Source: Micromonospora humi
GTDB lineage: Bacteria > Actinomycetota > Actinomycetes > Mycobacteriales > Micromonosporaceae
Assembly (NCBI RefSeq): GCF_900090105.1
Contig: NZ_FMDM01000001.1
Location: forward strand, 372,001 to 436,000
DNA: 64,000 nucleotides
Direction of reading: 5' to 3'
Shown here piece after piece: positions 55,110 to 63,736 of this stretch. The translations under genes were made by a program, and so were the position numbers. The notes under the pieces were generated by a model. The model had not been told where the DNA came from and ran no database searches. It was given only the letters and a program-made list of their open reading frames with translations. Positions within the stretch are counted from its first letter, which is position 1; every line of letters begins with the position of its first letter.

Positions 55110-55907
55110 ATGTCACGGTACGACTGGGGAAAGACGCACCCGGGCATCGAGCGGCTGGAGCGGGCGGTGACCGAGCGCCGCGACGTGGTGGTCAAGCACC
55201 CGCTCTACGCCAACCTGGACACCCACCAGGCGCTGGTCACGTTCATGGAGCACCACGTCTTCGCGGTCTGGGACTTCATGTCGCTGCTGAAGTCGTTGCA
55301 GCGCCAGCTCACCTGCGTCACGGTGCCGTGGATCCCGACCGGCCCGACCGGCAGCCGCCGTCTCATCAACGACATCGTGATGGTGGAGGAGAGCGACGAA
55401 CTGGGCGAGGGCTACATCAGCCACTTCGAGCTGTACGTCAACGGCATGACCGAGGCCGGCGCCGACACCACCGCCGTGAACAGCCTGGTCGACCTGCTGC
55501 GCGCCGGCCGGCCGGTCACCGAGGCGCTGGGTGAGGCGGGGGTGCCGGCGGCCTCGGCCGCGTTCGCCGGCACCACCTGGCGGATCATCGAGACCACCCC
55601 GGTGCACTGCCAGGCGGCCGCGTTCGCGTTCGGCCGGGAGGACCTCATCCCGGAGATGTTCACCCAGGTCGTCGCCGTCAACGAGCGCAGCAACCGGCTG
55701 AACACGTTCGTCGACTACCTGGAGCGGCACATCGAGGTCGACGGCGAGCAGCACACCCCGATGGCCATGCAGATGCTCGCCGACCTGTGCGGCGACGACG
55801 ACACCAAGTGGCAGGAGTGCGCGGACACGGTCAACAGCGCGCTGGCCGCCCGCGCCCGCCTCTGGGACGACATCCTCGCCGCGATCAAGGAGGGCCGTCC
55901 GGCGTGA
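55110..55907 (+). CDS. DUF3050 heme-oxygenase-like protein
   Basis: A 265-residue helical protein of the DUF3050 family, of the heme-oxygenase-like di-iron oxidase superfamily. Candidate metal ligands are E46/H47/H48 in [20 protein letters not shown], Glu in [19 protein letters not shown], His near 165 in [16 protein letters not shown], and Glu/His in [19 protein letters not shown]. Related enzymes cleave C-C bonds, make N-O bonds or remove CO2. Three bases separate it from the PhyH gene. The reaction here is unknown. Confidence 0.85.
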   Translation: MSRYDWGKTHPGIERLERAVTERRDVVVKHPLYANLDTHQALVTFMEHHVFAVWDFMSLLKSLQRQLTCVTVPWIPTGPTGSRRLINDIVMVEESDELGEGYISHFELYVNGMTEAGADTTAVNSLVDLLRAGRPVTEALGEAGVPAASAAFAGTTWRIIETTPVHCQAAAFAFGREDLIPEMFTQVVAVNERSNRLNTFVDYLERHIEVDGEQHTPMAMQMLADLCGDDDTKWQECADTVNSALAARARLWDDILAAIKEGRPA

Positions 55908-56875
55908 CCGGACCCGACCCGGTCTGGCTCTACCGGACCGTCCGGCTGATCCGCCGCTTCGAGGAGCGGGCGATCGAGCTGGTCGACGCCGGGGAAATCG
56001 TCGGCGGCATCCACCCCTACCTGGGCCAGGAGGGGATCGCCGCCGGGGTGTGCGCGGCGCTGGCCGCCGACGACCTGGTCACCGGCACCCACCGCGGGCA
56101 CGGGCACGTGCTGGCCAAGGGCGCCGACCCGGCCCGGATGCTGGCCGAGCTGTGCGGCCGGGTCACCGGGCTGAACCGGGGCCGGGGCGGGTCGATGCAC
56201 GCCGCCGACTTCGGCGTCGGCGTGCTCGGCGCCAACGCCATCGTCGGCGCCGCCGGCGCGATCCTCACCGGCGCGGTGTGGGAGCGCCGGCGGCGCGGCG
56301 CCGACGTCGTCGGCGCGACGTTCTTCGGCGACGGCGCGGTCAACGAGGGGATGCTGCTGGAGGCGTTCAACCTGGCCGCGCTCTGGCAGGTGCCGGTGCT
56401 GTTCGTCTGCGAGAACAACGGCTACGCCACCACCATGCCGGTCGCCGGCGCGGTCGCCGGCACCGTCGCCGGGCGGGCCGCCGCGTTCGGCATGCCGTCG
56501 ACCGCCGTCGACGGCCAGGACCCGGAGAGGGTACGCGAGGCGAGCGCCGCCGCCGTCGCGCGGATGCGCGCCGGCGGCGGTCCCGAGCTGATCGAGGCGC
56601 ACACCTACCGGTTCGACGCCCACCACACCTTCGAACACCGGGTACGCCTCGACTACCGGCCGCCGGAGGAGGTGGCCGAGGGCCGGTCCCGCGACCCGGT
56701 CGACATCCAGGGCGCCCGCCTCGACCCGGCGGTCCGGGCCGAGGTGGACGCATCCGTCGAGGCGGTCCTCGACGCCGCCGTCGACTTCGCGCTGGCCGGC
56801 CCGCATCCCGACCCGGCGACCGCCCTGGACCACCTGTACGCCAGCGGGCTGACCGCCCGGACCGGAGGTGGCTGA
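55904..56875 (+). CDS. 2-Oxoacid dehydrogenase E1 component, alpha subunit
   Basis: A 323-residue ThDP-binding E1-alpha. [20 protein letters not shown] and the cofactor motif [20 protein letters not shown] ending in [12 protein letters not shown] are standard. With the beta subunit it decarboxylates a 2-oxoacid. No E2 or E3 gene is in the window, as in pristinamycin PglB/PglC, where phenylpyruvate gives phenylacetyl-CoA. GTG overlaps the previous stop. Likely substrate is an aryl-2-oxoacid from the HmaS route, by inference. Confidence 0.92.
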   Translation: MTGPDPVWLYRTVRLIRRFEERAIELVDAGEIVGGIHPYLGQEGIAAGVCAALAADDLVTGTHRGHGHVLAKGADPARMLAELCGRVTGLNRGRGGSMHAADFGVGVLGANAIVGAAGAILTGAVWERRRRGADVVGATFFGDGAVNEGMLLEAFNLAALWQVPVLFVCENNGYATTMPVAGAVAGTVAGRAAAFGMPSTAVDGQDPERVREASAAAVARMRAGGGPELIEAHTYRFDAHHTFEHRVRLDYRPPEEVAEGRSRDPVDIQGARLDPAVRAEVDASVEAVLDAAVDFALAGPHPDPATALDHLYASGLTARTGGG

Positions 56876-57840
56876 TGCCCCGGCTCTCCTACCGCAGGGC
56901 GCTCACCCGGGCGCTCGCCGACGAGATGACCCGCGACGAGTCGGTAGTGGTGCTCGGCGAGGACATCCGGGTGGCCGCCGCGAACGTGACCACCGGGCTG
57001 CTGAAGAAGTTCGGCCCGGAGCGGGTCCGGGACACCCCGCTGTCCGAGCAGGCGTTCACCAGCTTCGCCACCGGCGCGGCGCTGGCCGGGGCCCGCCCGG
57101 TGGTGGAGTTCCAGATCCCGTCGCTGCTGTTCCTGGTCTTCGAGCAGATCGTCAACCACGCGCACAAGTTCCCGTTGATGACCGGCGGCCAGTGCGCGGT
57201 GCCGGTCACCTACCTGGTGCCCGGTTCCGGCTCCCGCACCGGCTGGGCCGGGCAGCACTCCGACCACCCGTACGCGCTCTTCGCCCACGTCGGGGTGACC
57301 ACGGTGGTGCCGGCCACCCCGGCCGACGCGTACGGCCTGCTGGTCTCCGCGATCCGCTGCGACGACCCGGTGGTGGTGTTCGCCCCGGCCGGCGCGCTCG
57401 ACCTGCGGGAGGACGTGGCCGAGCCGGCGCCGGTGCCGTTGGGTCGGGGCGTGGTCCGCCGGTCGGGCGACGACGTGACGGTGGTCGCGGTCGGGCATCT
57501 GGTGCACGACGCGCTCGCGGTCGCCGAGGAGCTGTCCGGGCAGGCGTCGGTGGAGGTGTTCGACCCCCGCACGCTCTACCCGTTCGACTTCGACGGGCTG
57601 GTCGACTCGGTGCGCCGCACCGGCCGGCTGGTCGTGGTCGACGACGGCAACCGCTCCTGCGGTATCGCCGGCGAGATCATCGCGACCGTGGTGGAGCGGG
57701 TCCGGCTGGCCGCCCCGCCCCGGCGCGTCACCCGGCCCGACGGTGCCGTGCTGCCCTTCGCGCCGGCCCTGGACCGGGCCGTGCAGCCCGGCCGAGACCA
57801 GCTCACCGCCGCCATCCAACTGACCCTCAAGGACGGATGA
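56875..57840 (+). CDS. 2-Oxoacid dehydrogenase E1 component, beta subunit
   Basis: A 321-residue transketolase-like partner of E1-alpha. VVLGEDIRVAAANVTTGLLK, RVRDTPLSEQAFTSFATGAA and HSDHPYALFAHVGVTTVVPA are typical. It shares one base with the alpha gene, so subunits should be made in equal amount. The general E1-beta motifs are intact, so the dimer is expected to be active. It would need an E2/E3 from elsewhere to make a CoA ester, or release an aldehyde. Confidence 0.93.
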   Translation: MPRLSYRRALTRALADEMTRDESVVVLGEDIRVAAANVTTGLLKKFGPERVRDTPLSEQAFTSFATGAALAGARPVVEFQIPSLLFLVFEQIVNHAHKFPLMTGGQCAVPVTYLVPGSGSRTGWAGQHSDHPYALFAHVGVTTVVPATPADAYGLLVSAIRCDDPVVVFAPAGALDLREDVAEPAPVPLGRGVVRRSGDDVTVVAVGHLVHDALAVAEELSGQASVEVFDPRTLYPFDFDGLVDSVRRTGRLVVVDDGNRSCGIAGEIIATVVERVRLAAPPRRVTRPDGAVLPFAPALDRAVQPGRDQLTAAIQLTLKDG

Positions 57841-57843
57841 ACG

Positions 57844-59193
57844 ATGGACCCGAACTATCAGTGGCCGCCGCTCGGCCGGGCGTGGACCGACCTGCCCGAG
57901 CCCACCCGCGCGGCGATGGTGACGGCCGGCGCCGGCGCCTGGGAGAAGATCTTCCACGGCCGGGCCACCTACAACAAGCAGTGGCGGCTGGCCCGCCCGC
58001 CGGTGCTCACCGCCGACGCGTTCCGCGAGCTGAACGAGGTCTGCGACCGGATCGTCCAGCTCATCCTGGACGCCTGCCGGCGGCGGGCCCGCACCGCCGG
58101 GGAGCTGCGCCGGCTGCTCGACGTGCCGGAGGGGGAGACCCGGCTGCTGGACCCGGACGAGGAGCTGCACGACGGGCTGCTGGCCGCGTACCGGCCGGAC
58201 GTGCTGTTCTCCGGCGGCGTGCCGTGCATCGTGGAGTACAACATCGACAGCAGCCTCGGCGGCGGTTTCGACGCCGACACCGTCATCCAGCGGTACGCCG
58301 AGCTGTACCAGGCGCACGGCCTGCTCGACGGCGTCCGGCCCGCGCCGTCCCTGCTGGACCAACGGTTCGTGGCCATCCGGGACGGCCTCGGCCTGCCCGA
58401 CGGCGCCCGGGTGGCGCTGCTGATGGACTTCGAGGCGGAATATCCGGGGCTGGACGACCCGGAGACCTTCATCCGGATCCTCTCCCCGCTCGCCGACCAG
58501 GCCCGGCGGTTCGGCATCGACCTGGTCATCGCCCCGGTCGCCACCGCCACGTTGGACGACGAGAGCCGGCTGGTCGTCGGCGGCGCCCCGGTGGACGCGC
58601 TGTTCCGGCTCTTCGTGCCGAACCGGGTCACCCCCAGCGCGGGCCTGTACGCGGTGGCCGGCGCGCTGGCGGCCGGGACGTTGCCGATGTTCGTCAGCAG
58701 CGCGGCCTGGCTGCTCAGCAACAAGCTGAACTACGCCTGGCTCTGGGAGGACCTGGACCTGCTGCCGGAGCCGGACCGGGCGCTGATCCGCCGGTACGTG
58801 CCGCACACCGTCGCGCTCACCGCCGACCAGCTCGACCGGGCGCTGGCCGAGCAGGCCGACCTGGTGGCGAAGCCGGCCGGCGGCTCGGCCGGGCACGGGG
58901 TGCTGATCGGGCCGGAGTGCAGCGCGGTGGCCTGGGAGGACGGGGTCCGCGCCGCGATCGACGCGGGCGGCCACATCCTCCAGCGCTACCACGAGGCGGA
59001 CCGGGTGGCGATGGATTTCGTGCAGATCGAGACCGGGGAGACGGTGACCGCCGACGTCCCGTACAGCCTCGCCCCGTACCTGTTCGGCCGCACCGGCTCC
59101 GGCGCGCTGGCGCGCGTCGGCTATCCCGGCTGCGAGGGCGTGCTCAACCTGGCCAGGGGCGTCCTGATGACCGGCATCCTGCTCACCGACTGA
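57844..59193 (+). CDS. ATP-grasp-like protein
   Basis: A 449-residue protein with an ATP-grasp-like C-terminal half (TLPMFVSSAAWLLSNKLNYA, LVAKPAGGSAGHGVLIGPEC, HILQRYHEADRVAMDFVQIE). The middle block IVEYNIDSSLGGGFDADTVI resembles glutathionylspermidine-synthase/circularly permuted ATP-grasp proteins. It may form an amide or ester bond with an amine or amino acid. ATG three bases after the E1-beta stop. It ends the biosynthetic run and overlaps the convergent hydrolase by 11 bases. Substrates unknown. Confidence 0.8.
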   Translation: MDPNYQWPPLGRAWTDLPEPTRAAMVTAGAGAWEKIFHGRATYNKQWRLARPPVLTADAFRELNEVCDRIVQLILDACRRRARTAGELRRLLDVPEGETRLLDPDEELHDGLLAAYRPDVLFSGGVPCIVEYNIDSSLGGGFDADTVIQRYAELYQAHGLLDGVRPAPSLLDQRFVAIRDGLGLPDGARVALLMDFEAEYPGLDDPETFIRILSPLADQARRFGIDLVIAPVATATLDDESRLVVGGAPVDALFRLFVPNRVTPSAGLYAVAGALAAGTLPMFVSSAAWLLSNKLNYAWLWEDLDLLPEPDRALIRRYVPHTVALTADQLDRALAEQADLVAKPAGGSAGHGVLIGPECSAVAWEDGVRAAIDAGGHILQRYHEADRVAMDFVQIETGETVTADVPYSLAPYLFGRTGSGALARVGYPGCEGVLNLARGVLMTGILLTD

Positions 59194-60016
59194 CCCCGCC
59201 GGTGGCGGGGGCCGTGAAGAAGGCGGCCAGGGGGTCGATCAGCGCGGGGGGCGCTACCGCGATGCCGTTGTGCGGGCTGCCCGGGACGCGCAGGGTGCGC
59301 GCCCGGGGGAGGACGGCGGCCAGCAGCTCGTTGGTCTCGGTGAAGAACGGCGCGGCCTTGGCGCCGCTGATCAGCAGCGCCTCGGCGGTGATCCCGGCGT
59401 ACTGCTCGGCCGGCCCCTCGTACGCCACGATCTGCCGCGACTCGGCGAGCGTCATGCCGACCAAGGCGCCCATCGTCCGCCCGACCTCGGTGCGCAGGAA
59501 CGCCCGGCAGAGCGCCGTGCGCACCGCCAGCGGCAGTCGCGACGCGGCGCTCTGCGGGTTGACGGCCGCGCCCACGATCGCCAGGGTGCGGGCGGTGTTC
59601 CCGGCCCGGACGGCCTCCTCGGCCGGGTCGAGGAACGCCGTCGACATGCCGTGCCCGGCCAGCCGCAGCGGGGCGTCGTAGACCGCGATCCGCTCCAGCG
59701 GCAGCCGCAGCGCGGCCCGCAGCACGACGAACGCGCCGTAGCTGTGCCCGACCGCCCAGCGGGCGCCGGTGTGCGCGAGCACCGCGCCGAGATCGTCGAT
59801 CTCCTGCTCCACCGTGTACGGCTCGCGCCGCGCCGCCGCGTCCGCCCGGCCCCGCCGGTTGTAGATGTGCACCGTGAACCGGTCGGCGAGCCGGGCGACC
59901 AGCCGGCGGTATTCCCTGATCGTCACCCCGCCGCCGTGCACCACCACGAGCCCGGGGCCCGTGCCGGTGGTGTGCAGGACGATGCCCGCGCCGTCCGGCG
60001 CCGTGATCCGCTCCAT
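59183..60016 (-). CDS. Alpha/beta hydrolase
   Basis: A 277-residue hydrolase. LVVVHGGGVTIREYRRLVAR shows the oxyanion strand, WAVGHSYGAFVVLRAAL the nucleophile elbow with Ser, and VPGSPHNGIAVAPPALIDPL the catalytic His. It may be an esterase or lactonase. ATG; the divergent TetR gene starts 57 bases upstream and probably controls it. Overlaps the end of the ATP-grasp gene by 11 bases. Confidence 0.88.
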   Translation of the reverse strand: MERITAPDGAGIVLHTTGTGPGLVVVHGGGVTIREYRRLVARLADRFTVHIYNRRGRADAAARREPYTVEQEIDDLGAVLAHTGARWAVGHSYGAFVVLRAALRLPLERIAVYDAPLRLAGHGMSTAFLDPAEEAVRAGNTARTLAIVGAAVNPQSAASRLPLAVRTALCRAFLRTEVGRTMGALVGMTLAESRQIVAYEGPAEQYAGITAEALLISGAKAAPFFTETNELLAAVLPRARTLRVPGSPHNGIAVAPPALIDPLAAFFTAPATGGVSR

Positions 60017-60073
60017 GACCGTTCCCTCCGACCCGTGAAAGTGCGAACGACGTTTGCAGTTTACAGTGGGAGG

Positions 60074-60766
60074 GTGAGCGGCGCATCCACGAATCCGGCC
60101 GGCGACGGCACCGCCGGTCGGTCGATCTGGACCCGGCCCGTCCGCGGCACCCGGGGACCGACCCCGACGCACGGCCGGGACGAGATCACCTCGGCCGCGG
60201 TCGCGCTGGCCGACGCCGGCGGTCTCGACGCCGTCTCCATGCGGGCGGTGGCCGGAGCGCTCGGCATGGCCGCCGGCTCGCTCTACCGGCACCTGTCGTC
60301 CCGCGACGACCTGCTGGACCTGATGGTCGACCGGGTCGTGGGCGAGTTGCGTCCCCACCCCATCGACGGTGGGAACTGGGTGGAGCAGTTCCTCCTGCTC
60401 GCCCGCCGTCAGCTCGCGATGCACCTGCGGCACCCGTGGCTGGCCGACGCGCTCACCCGGCGCACCGCCCCCGGGCCCAACACGCTCGCCTGGTTCGACG
60501 CCTGCCTGCGCATCCTGCAACCGGTCCGGGCTGCTTCCGCCGCGAAGTTCGAGGCGATCGCCATGGTCACCGGCGTGGTGACGCTCTTCGCCCGCAACGC
60601 GGCGGCCACCGGCACGGTGACGTTCGACCACGTGGACATGGCGGCCTACCCGCACCTGGCGGCCGCGTTCGCCGACCCCTCGTCCGCCCCGCCGCCCGGG
60701 GACGACCTGTTCGACCGCACCCTGCGCGCCCTGCTCACCGGCCTCCTGACCTCCGACCGGCCGTGA
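60074..60766 (+). CDS. TetR-family regulator (TetR_C-type)
   Basis: A 230-residue repressor. The HTH reads EITSAAVALADAGGLDAVSM and AGALGMAAGSLYRHLSSRDD, followed by an all-helical TetR_C ligand domain (QFLLLARRQLAMHLRHPWLA). GTG start with GGGAGG about three bases upstream. Divergent from the alpha/beta hydrolase. The last codons (S-D-R-P-stop) sit in the first unit of a 17-bp tandem repeat. Confidence 0.9.
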   Translation: MSGASTNPAGDGTAGRSIWTRPVRGTRGPTPTHGRDEITSAAVALADAGGLDAVSMRAVAGALGMAAGSLYRHLSSRDDLLDLMVDRVVGELRPHPIDGGNWVEQFLLLARRQLAMHLRHPWLADALTRRTAPGPNTLAWFDACLRILQPVRAASAAKFEAIAMVTGVVTLFARNAAATGTVTFDHVDMAAYPHLAAAFADPSSAPPPGDDLFDRTLRALLTGLLTSDRP

Positions 60767-60821
60767 CCCCCGACCGGCCGTGTGCTCCGACCGGTCGTGA
60801 CCCCCGACCGGCCGTGCCTCT
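60754..60821. repeat. 17-bp tandem repeat at the TetR 3' end
   Basis: CGACCGG(C/T)CGTG units start at 60754, 60771, 60788 and 60805, exactly 17 bases apart, then decay. The first copy holds the TetR stop codon. It opens the 582-base gene-free region 60767-61348, which is otherwise filled by the MITE-like element and a 34-bp tandem repeat. Confidence 0.85.
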
Positions 60822-60950
60822 CGATCGATCCTGGTCCTCGTGCGTCCGTGCGGCCCTGACCACGGGCGGCCGTCCGCCGGCGGCGGCCGTCCGCCCGCGG
60901 CGGGCGTTCGTCGCGGCGCGCCGCGCCGCGCGCAAGGCCAGTGCCGAGGC

Positions 60951-61115
60951 GCCTACAAACTTGATGGCGTGATTGACTCACCGACACCTCGTCCGGTCGC
61001 CCGGGTGCGGGGGAGCGCCCCCCTCGGCGCGACCCGCACCGTTCCGCGAGGTGATCAGCGTGGGTCTGCGGCAGTCGTCCGGCCGTGAGTCGTTCTCGCC
61101 ATCAAGTTTGTAGGC
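60951..61115. mobile_element. 165-bp MITE-like element
   Basis: Terminal inverted repeats of 31 bases (60951-60981 and 61085-61115) match in 28 positions; the outer part GCCTACAAACTTGATGGCG is perfect. The inner 103 bases encode no protein I can support. Ends, size and lack of a transposase fit a non-autonomous mobile element. No clear target duplication was seen. Confidence 0.75.
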
Positions 61116-61181
61116 ACCGCTGCGGTGAGCGTCGCCCTCGACGGGGCTGCCCGGCGGCGGCGGGTCCGGATGGGCAGGGAC

Positions 61182-61315
61182 TGTCTGAATGCCGCGGTCG
61201 GCCTGGATGGGACACGTCTGAACGGCGGGGGCGGGCCCGGCGGGAGCGTGTCCGAACGGCGGGGGCGGGCCCGGAGGGGGCGTGTCCGAACGGCGGGGTC
61301 GGCCCGGAGGTAGCG
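61182..61315. repeat. 33-34-bp tandem repeat
   Basis: Units with GTGTCCGAACGGCGGGGGCG occur with AACGG at 61221, 61255 and 61289 (34-base period) and a diverged copy at 61188. No supported gene covers them; the gap lies between a TetR gene and the SGNH hydrolase stop. Confidence 0.8.
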
Positions 61316-61348
61316 CGGCGGCGCGGACGACGACCGGGGGGGTCGCGA

Positions 61349-62047
61349 TCATCGGCCGCCGTCAGACGGCACACCGCGGTCGCCGGCGGCCAGGACGCGG
61401 AGCGTCTCGGCGGTGGCTACCGCGTCGCTGCGAGCGCTGCCGTGCCGGCCGTCGCTGCTGTACAGCGACGGGTCCGCGACCAGCGGGTGCTCGGTCAGGT
61501 GCACGTGCAGCGTGCCGAGCCGCTCGGCCACCGCCCGGGTGTGCCGGGAGAGCCGGCGCATCCGCTCGCCGAGGCCGGCCCGCAAGGTGGCCGGCACCGC
61601 GGGGCTGTGCGACACGTCGAACATGCCCACCGTGATCACGTCCGCCCCGGCGGCACGCAGCGCGGTGATGATCTCGGTCAGTTCGCCGTCGACCGCGTCC
61701 GGGTCGTAGCCGGGGCGGAACGCGTCGTTGCCGCCGCACACCACCAGCGCCAGGTCCGGCGCGAAGGCCAGCGCGTCGGCCAGTTGGGTGGCCCGGACCT
61801 CGTGCGCGCGCAGCCCGCGCCGGCCCAGGTTCAGGTAGGCCAGCTCCGGCCGCACGGCCCGCAGCTCGGCCGCGATCCGGTCGGCCCACTGCACGTCGGG
61901 ATAGCCGGCCGCCGGCTCGCACAACCCCTCGGCGACACTGTCGCCCAGCACCACGAACCGGCGCCACGGATGCCCGCGCAGCAGTTCGCCCGCCTCACCG
62001 GGCCGCAGGCACCACGGATCGGTCGCCTCGGTCAACGTCGATGGCAT
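61349..62047 (-). CDS. SGNH/GDSL-type hydrolase
   Basis: A 232-residue esterase. Blocks: RRFVVLGDSVAEGLCEPAAG (Ser), YLNLGRRGLRAHEVR (Gly), LALVVCGGNDAFRPGYDPDA (Asn) and SSDGRHGSARSDAVA (Asp-x-x-His). No signal peptide, so it acts in the cytoplasm. The ATG is the first in frame with the conserved start. Short acyl esters are the likely substrates. Confidence 0.9.
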   Translation of the reverse strand: MPSTLTEATDPWCLRPGEAGELLRGHPWRRFVVLGDSVAEGLCEPAAGYPDVQWADRIAAELRAVRPELAYLNLGRRGLRAHEVRATQLADALAFAPDLALVVCGGNDAFRPGYDPDAVDGELTEIITALRAAGADVITVGMFDVSHSPAVPATLRAGLGERMRRLSRHTRAVAERLGTLHVHLTEHPLVADPSLYSSDGRHGSARSDAVATAETLRVLAAGDRGVPSDGGR

Positions 62048-62087
62048 GCCCGGCACGCTAGCCGACGCGCCGCCGTGGAGGAAGGCG

Positions 62088-62477
62088 TCAGGCGTCGGCC
62101 CGGTGCGCGGCGGCGAGGCGCTTCGGGGCACGCGCGAACCACGCCTCGGTGATCAGCTCCGTCAGCTCGGCCACCTCGATCCGGTCCAGCCGGACCAGCA
62201 CCACCGAGGAGCCGTCCAGGTGCGGCACGGTGAAGTGGACCGCCGGGTCGTCGGCCAGCAACGCCTCCTTGGCGCCCGGGTCGGGCATCCGGACGCCGAG
62301 GATCGGGCCGACGGGCGCGGCGTCGCCGAGCGCGTCGAGGTCGCCCCGGCGCAGCGGCCGCTCCCAGACGAACATCTTGTCGCGCACCCGCCAGGCCGGC
62401 AGGTCGTCGTAGGACCCGCGCTCGGTGGTCTCCGGCAGGGCGAGCGCGATGCGCCGGACGTCGTCCCAGGTGGCCAT
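62088..62477 (-). CDS. MmcQ/YjbR-family DNA-binding-fold protein
   Basis: A 129-residue protein. MATWDDVRRIALALPETTER, RVRDKMFVWERPLRRGDLDA and LDGSSVVLVRLDRIEVAELT are typical of the MmcQ/YjbR family, a small fold of unclear role. It is 40 bases ahead of the SGNH gene on the same strand, so the two may share a transcript. No special motif suggests an enzyme. Confidence 0.87.
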   Translation of the reverse strand: MATWDDVRRIALALPETTERGSYDDLPAWRVRDKMFVWERPLRRGDLDALGDAAPVGPILGVRMPDPGAKEALLADDPAVHFTVPHLDGSSVVLVRLDRIEVAELTELITEAWFARAPKRLAAAHRADA

Positions 62478-62512
62478 GCCGCGACGGTACGCCCACCCAC
62501 CGACACGCGCGG

Positions 62513-63736
62513 TCAGGCCGGCGTCGGGCTGACCGGTTCCGGTGCCGGACGGTCGGCGGCGGTACGGAAGAGCAGCAGCGGCGCCACGGTGAGCACCAGA
62601 CACGCCACCGACATCACCAGCAGCGCCGGGGTCAGGCCCAGCAGCGCCACCGACCAGCCACCGAGCAGCGCCCCCACCGGCAGGCCGAGGAACGCCACCG
62701 AGCCGGAGATGCCCAGCACCCGGGTCTGCAACGCCTCCGGCACCCGCTGGTAGAGCGCGGCGCCGAGCAGCGGGTTCACCGCGGCGATGCCGATGCCGGA
62801 CAGGAACGTCACCACCAGCACCACCACCAGGTCGTCGCTGAGCGCCAGCGCCAGCAGCCGGGGCGCGCCGCTGAGCGCCAGCCCGAGGGCGAACGTCGCC
62901 CGGCCGGGCAGGCGCGTGCCGACCAGCGTGAACAGCAGATTGCCCAGCAGCGCGCCGGCCGAGAACACGCCGAGCAGCAGCCCGAACCCGGCCGGGTCGC
63001 CGAGCACCTGGTTCACCCAGAGCGGGATCCAGACCGCGACGCTGGCGTTGGCGAACATGTTGGACGCGGACACCACGATCAGCATGATCAACAGCGTCCG
63101 GTCGGTGCGCAGGTAGGCGAAGCCGCCGCGCAGCGCCCGCAGGTAGCGCTCGCGGGGCGCCGGCTGCGCGGGCGCGGGCGGCCGGACCAGCACCCCGATC
63201 AGCAGCGCGCAGACCGCGAACGTGGCCGCGTCGATCCAGATCGCCCGGGTCAGCCCCACCCAGTCGATCAGCAGCCCGCCCAGCACCGCCCCGAACAACG
63301 TCATGCCCCGGGCCAGTCCGTCGTAGGCGGAGGTGAGCCGGATCAGCGGCACCCCGGCCCGCTCGGCGGCCGGCTTGAACAGCACGTGCTTGACCCGGTC
63401 ACCGATGCCCCGCAGCCCGCCGGCGACCGCCACCAGCACCAGCAGCGTGCCGAACCCCAGCCAGGGCGCGAGCGCCACCACCGCCATCGCGGCGGCGCTC
63501 GCCGCGTCCACGAAGACCGACGTCCGGCGTACGCCGAACCGGTCCGCCCACGGCGTGGCGAGCGCGCTGGAGAGCATGTACGGCAGCGTCTCGGCGGCCG
63601 CGACCAGGCCCATCCGGGTGGGGCTGCCGGTGGTCTCCAGCACCAGCCAGGGGATGGCGACCACCGAGATCCGGGTGCCGAGGTTGGACAGCAGGTCGGC
63701 GCCGACCAGGGTGTACAACTCCCGGCGCGGGTTCAC
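62513..63736 (-). CDS. MFS transporter
   Basis: A 407-residue efflux-type MFS protein with about 12 helices. NPRRELYTLVGADLLSNLGT starts it, then GLVAAAETLPYMLSSALATP and WADRFGVRRTSVFVDAASAA (motif A), with the second half beginning around TDRTLLIMLIVVSASNMFAN. GTG overlaps the stop of the acyl-CoA synthetase gene (GTGA), so the exporter may ship a product of that ligase. Substrate unknown. Confidence 0.9.
   Translation of the reverse strand: MNPRRELYTLVGADLLSNLGTRISVVAIPWLVLETTGSPTRMGLVAAAETLPYMLSSALATPWADRFGVRRTSVFVDAASAAAMAVVALAPWLGFGTLLVLVAVAGGLRGIGDRVKHVLFKPAAERAGVPLIRLTSAYDGLARGMTLFGAVLGGLLIDWVGLTRAIWIDAATFAVCALLIGVLVRPPAPAQPAPRERYLRALRGGFAYLRTDRTLLIMLIVVSASNMFANASVAVWIPLWVNQVLGDPAGFGLLLGVFSAGALLGNLLFTLVGTRLPGRATFALGLALSGAPRLLALALSDDLVVVLVVTFLSGIGIAAVNPLLGAALYQRVPEALQTRVLGISGSVAFLGLPVGALLGGWSVALLGLTPALLVMSVACLVLTVAPLLLFRTAADRPAPEPVSPTPA

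Noticed and set aside
61182..61315. CRISPR-like array
   Set aside because: The units are contiguous 33-34-bp tandem copies without unique spacers, and no cas gene is near.
61102..61374. Minus-strand small gene across the 34-bp repeats
   Set aside because: The frame is created by the tandem repeat, is Arg/Pro-rich, overlaps the end of the SGNH gene and the MITE-like element, and has no ribosome site.
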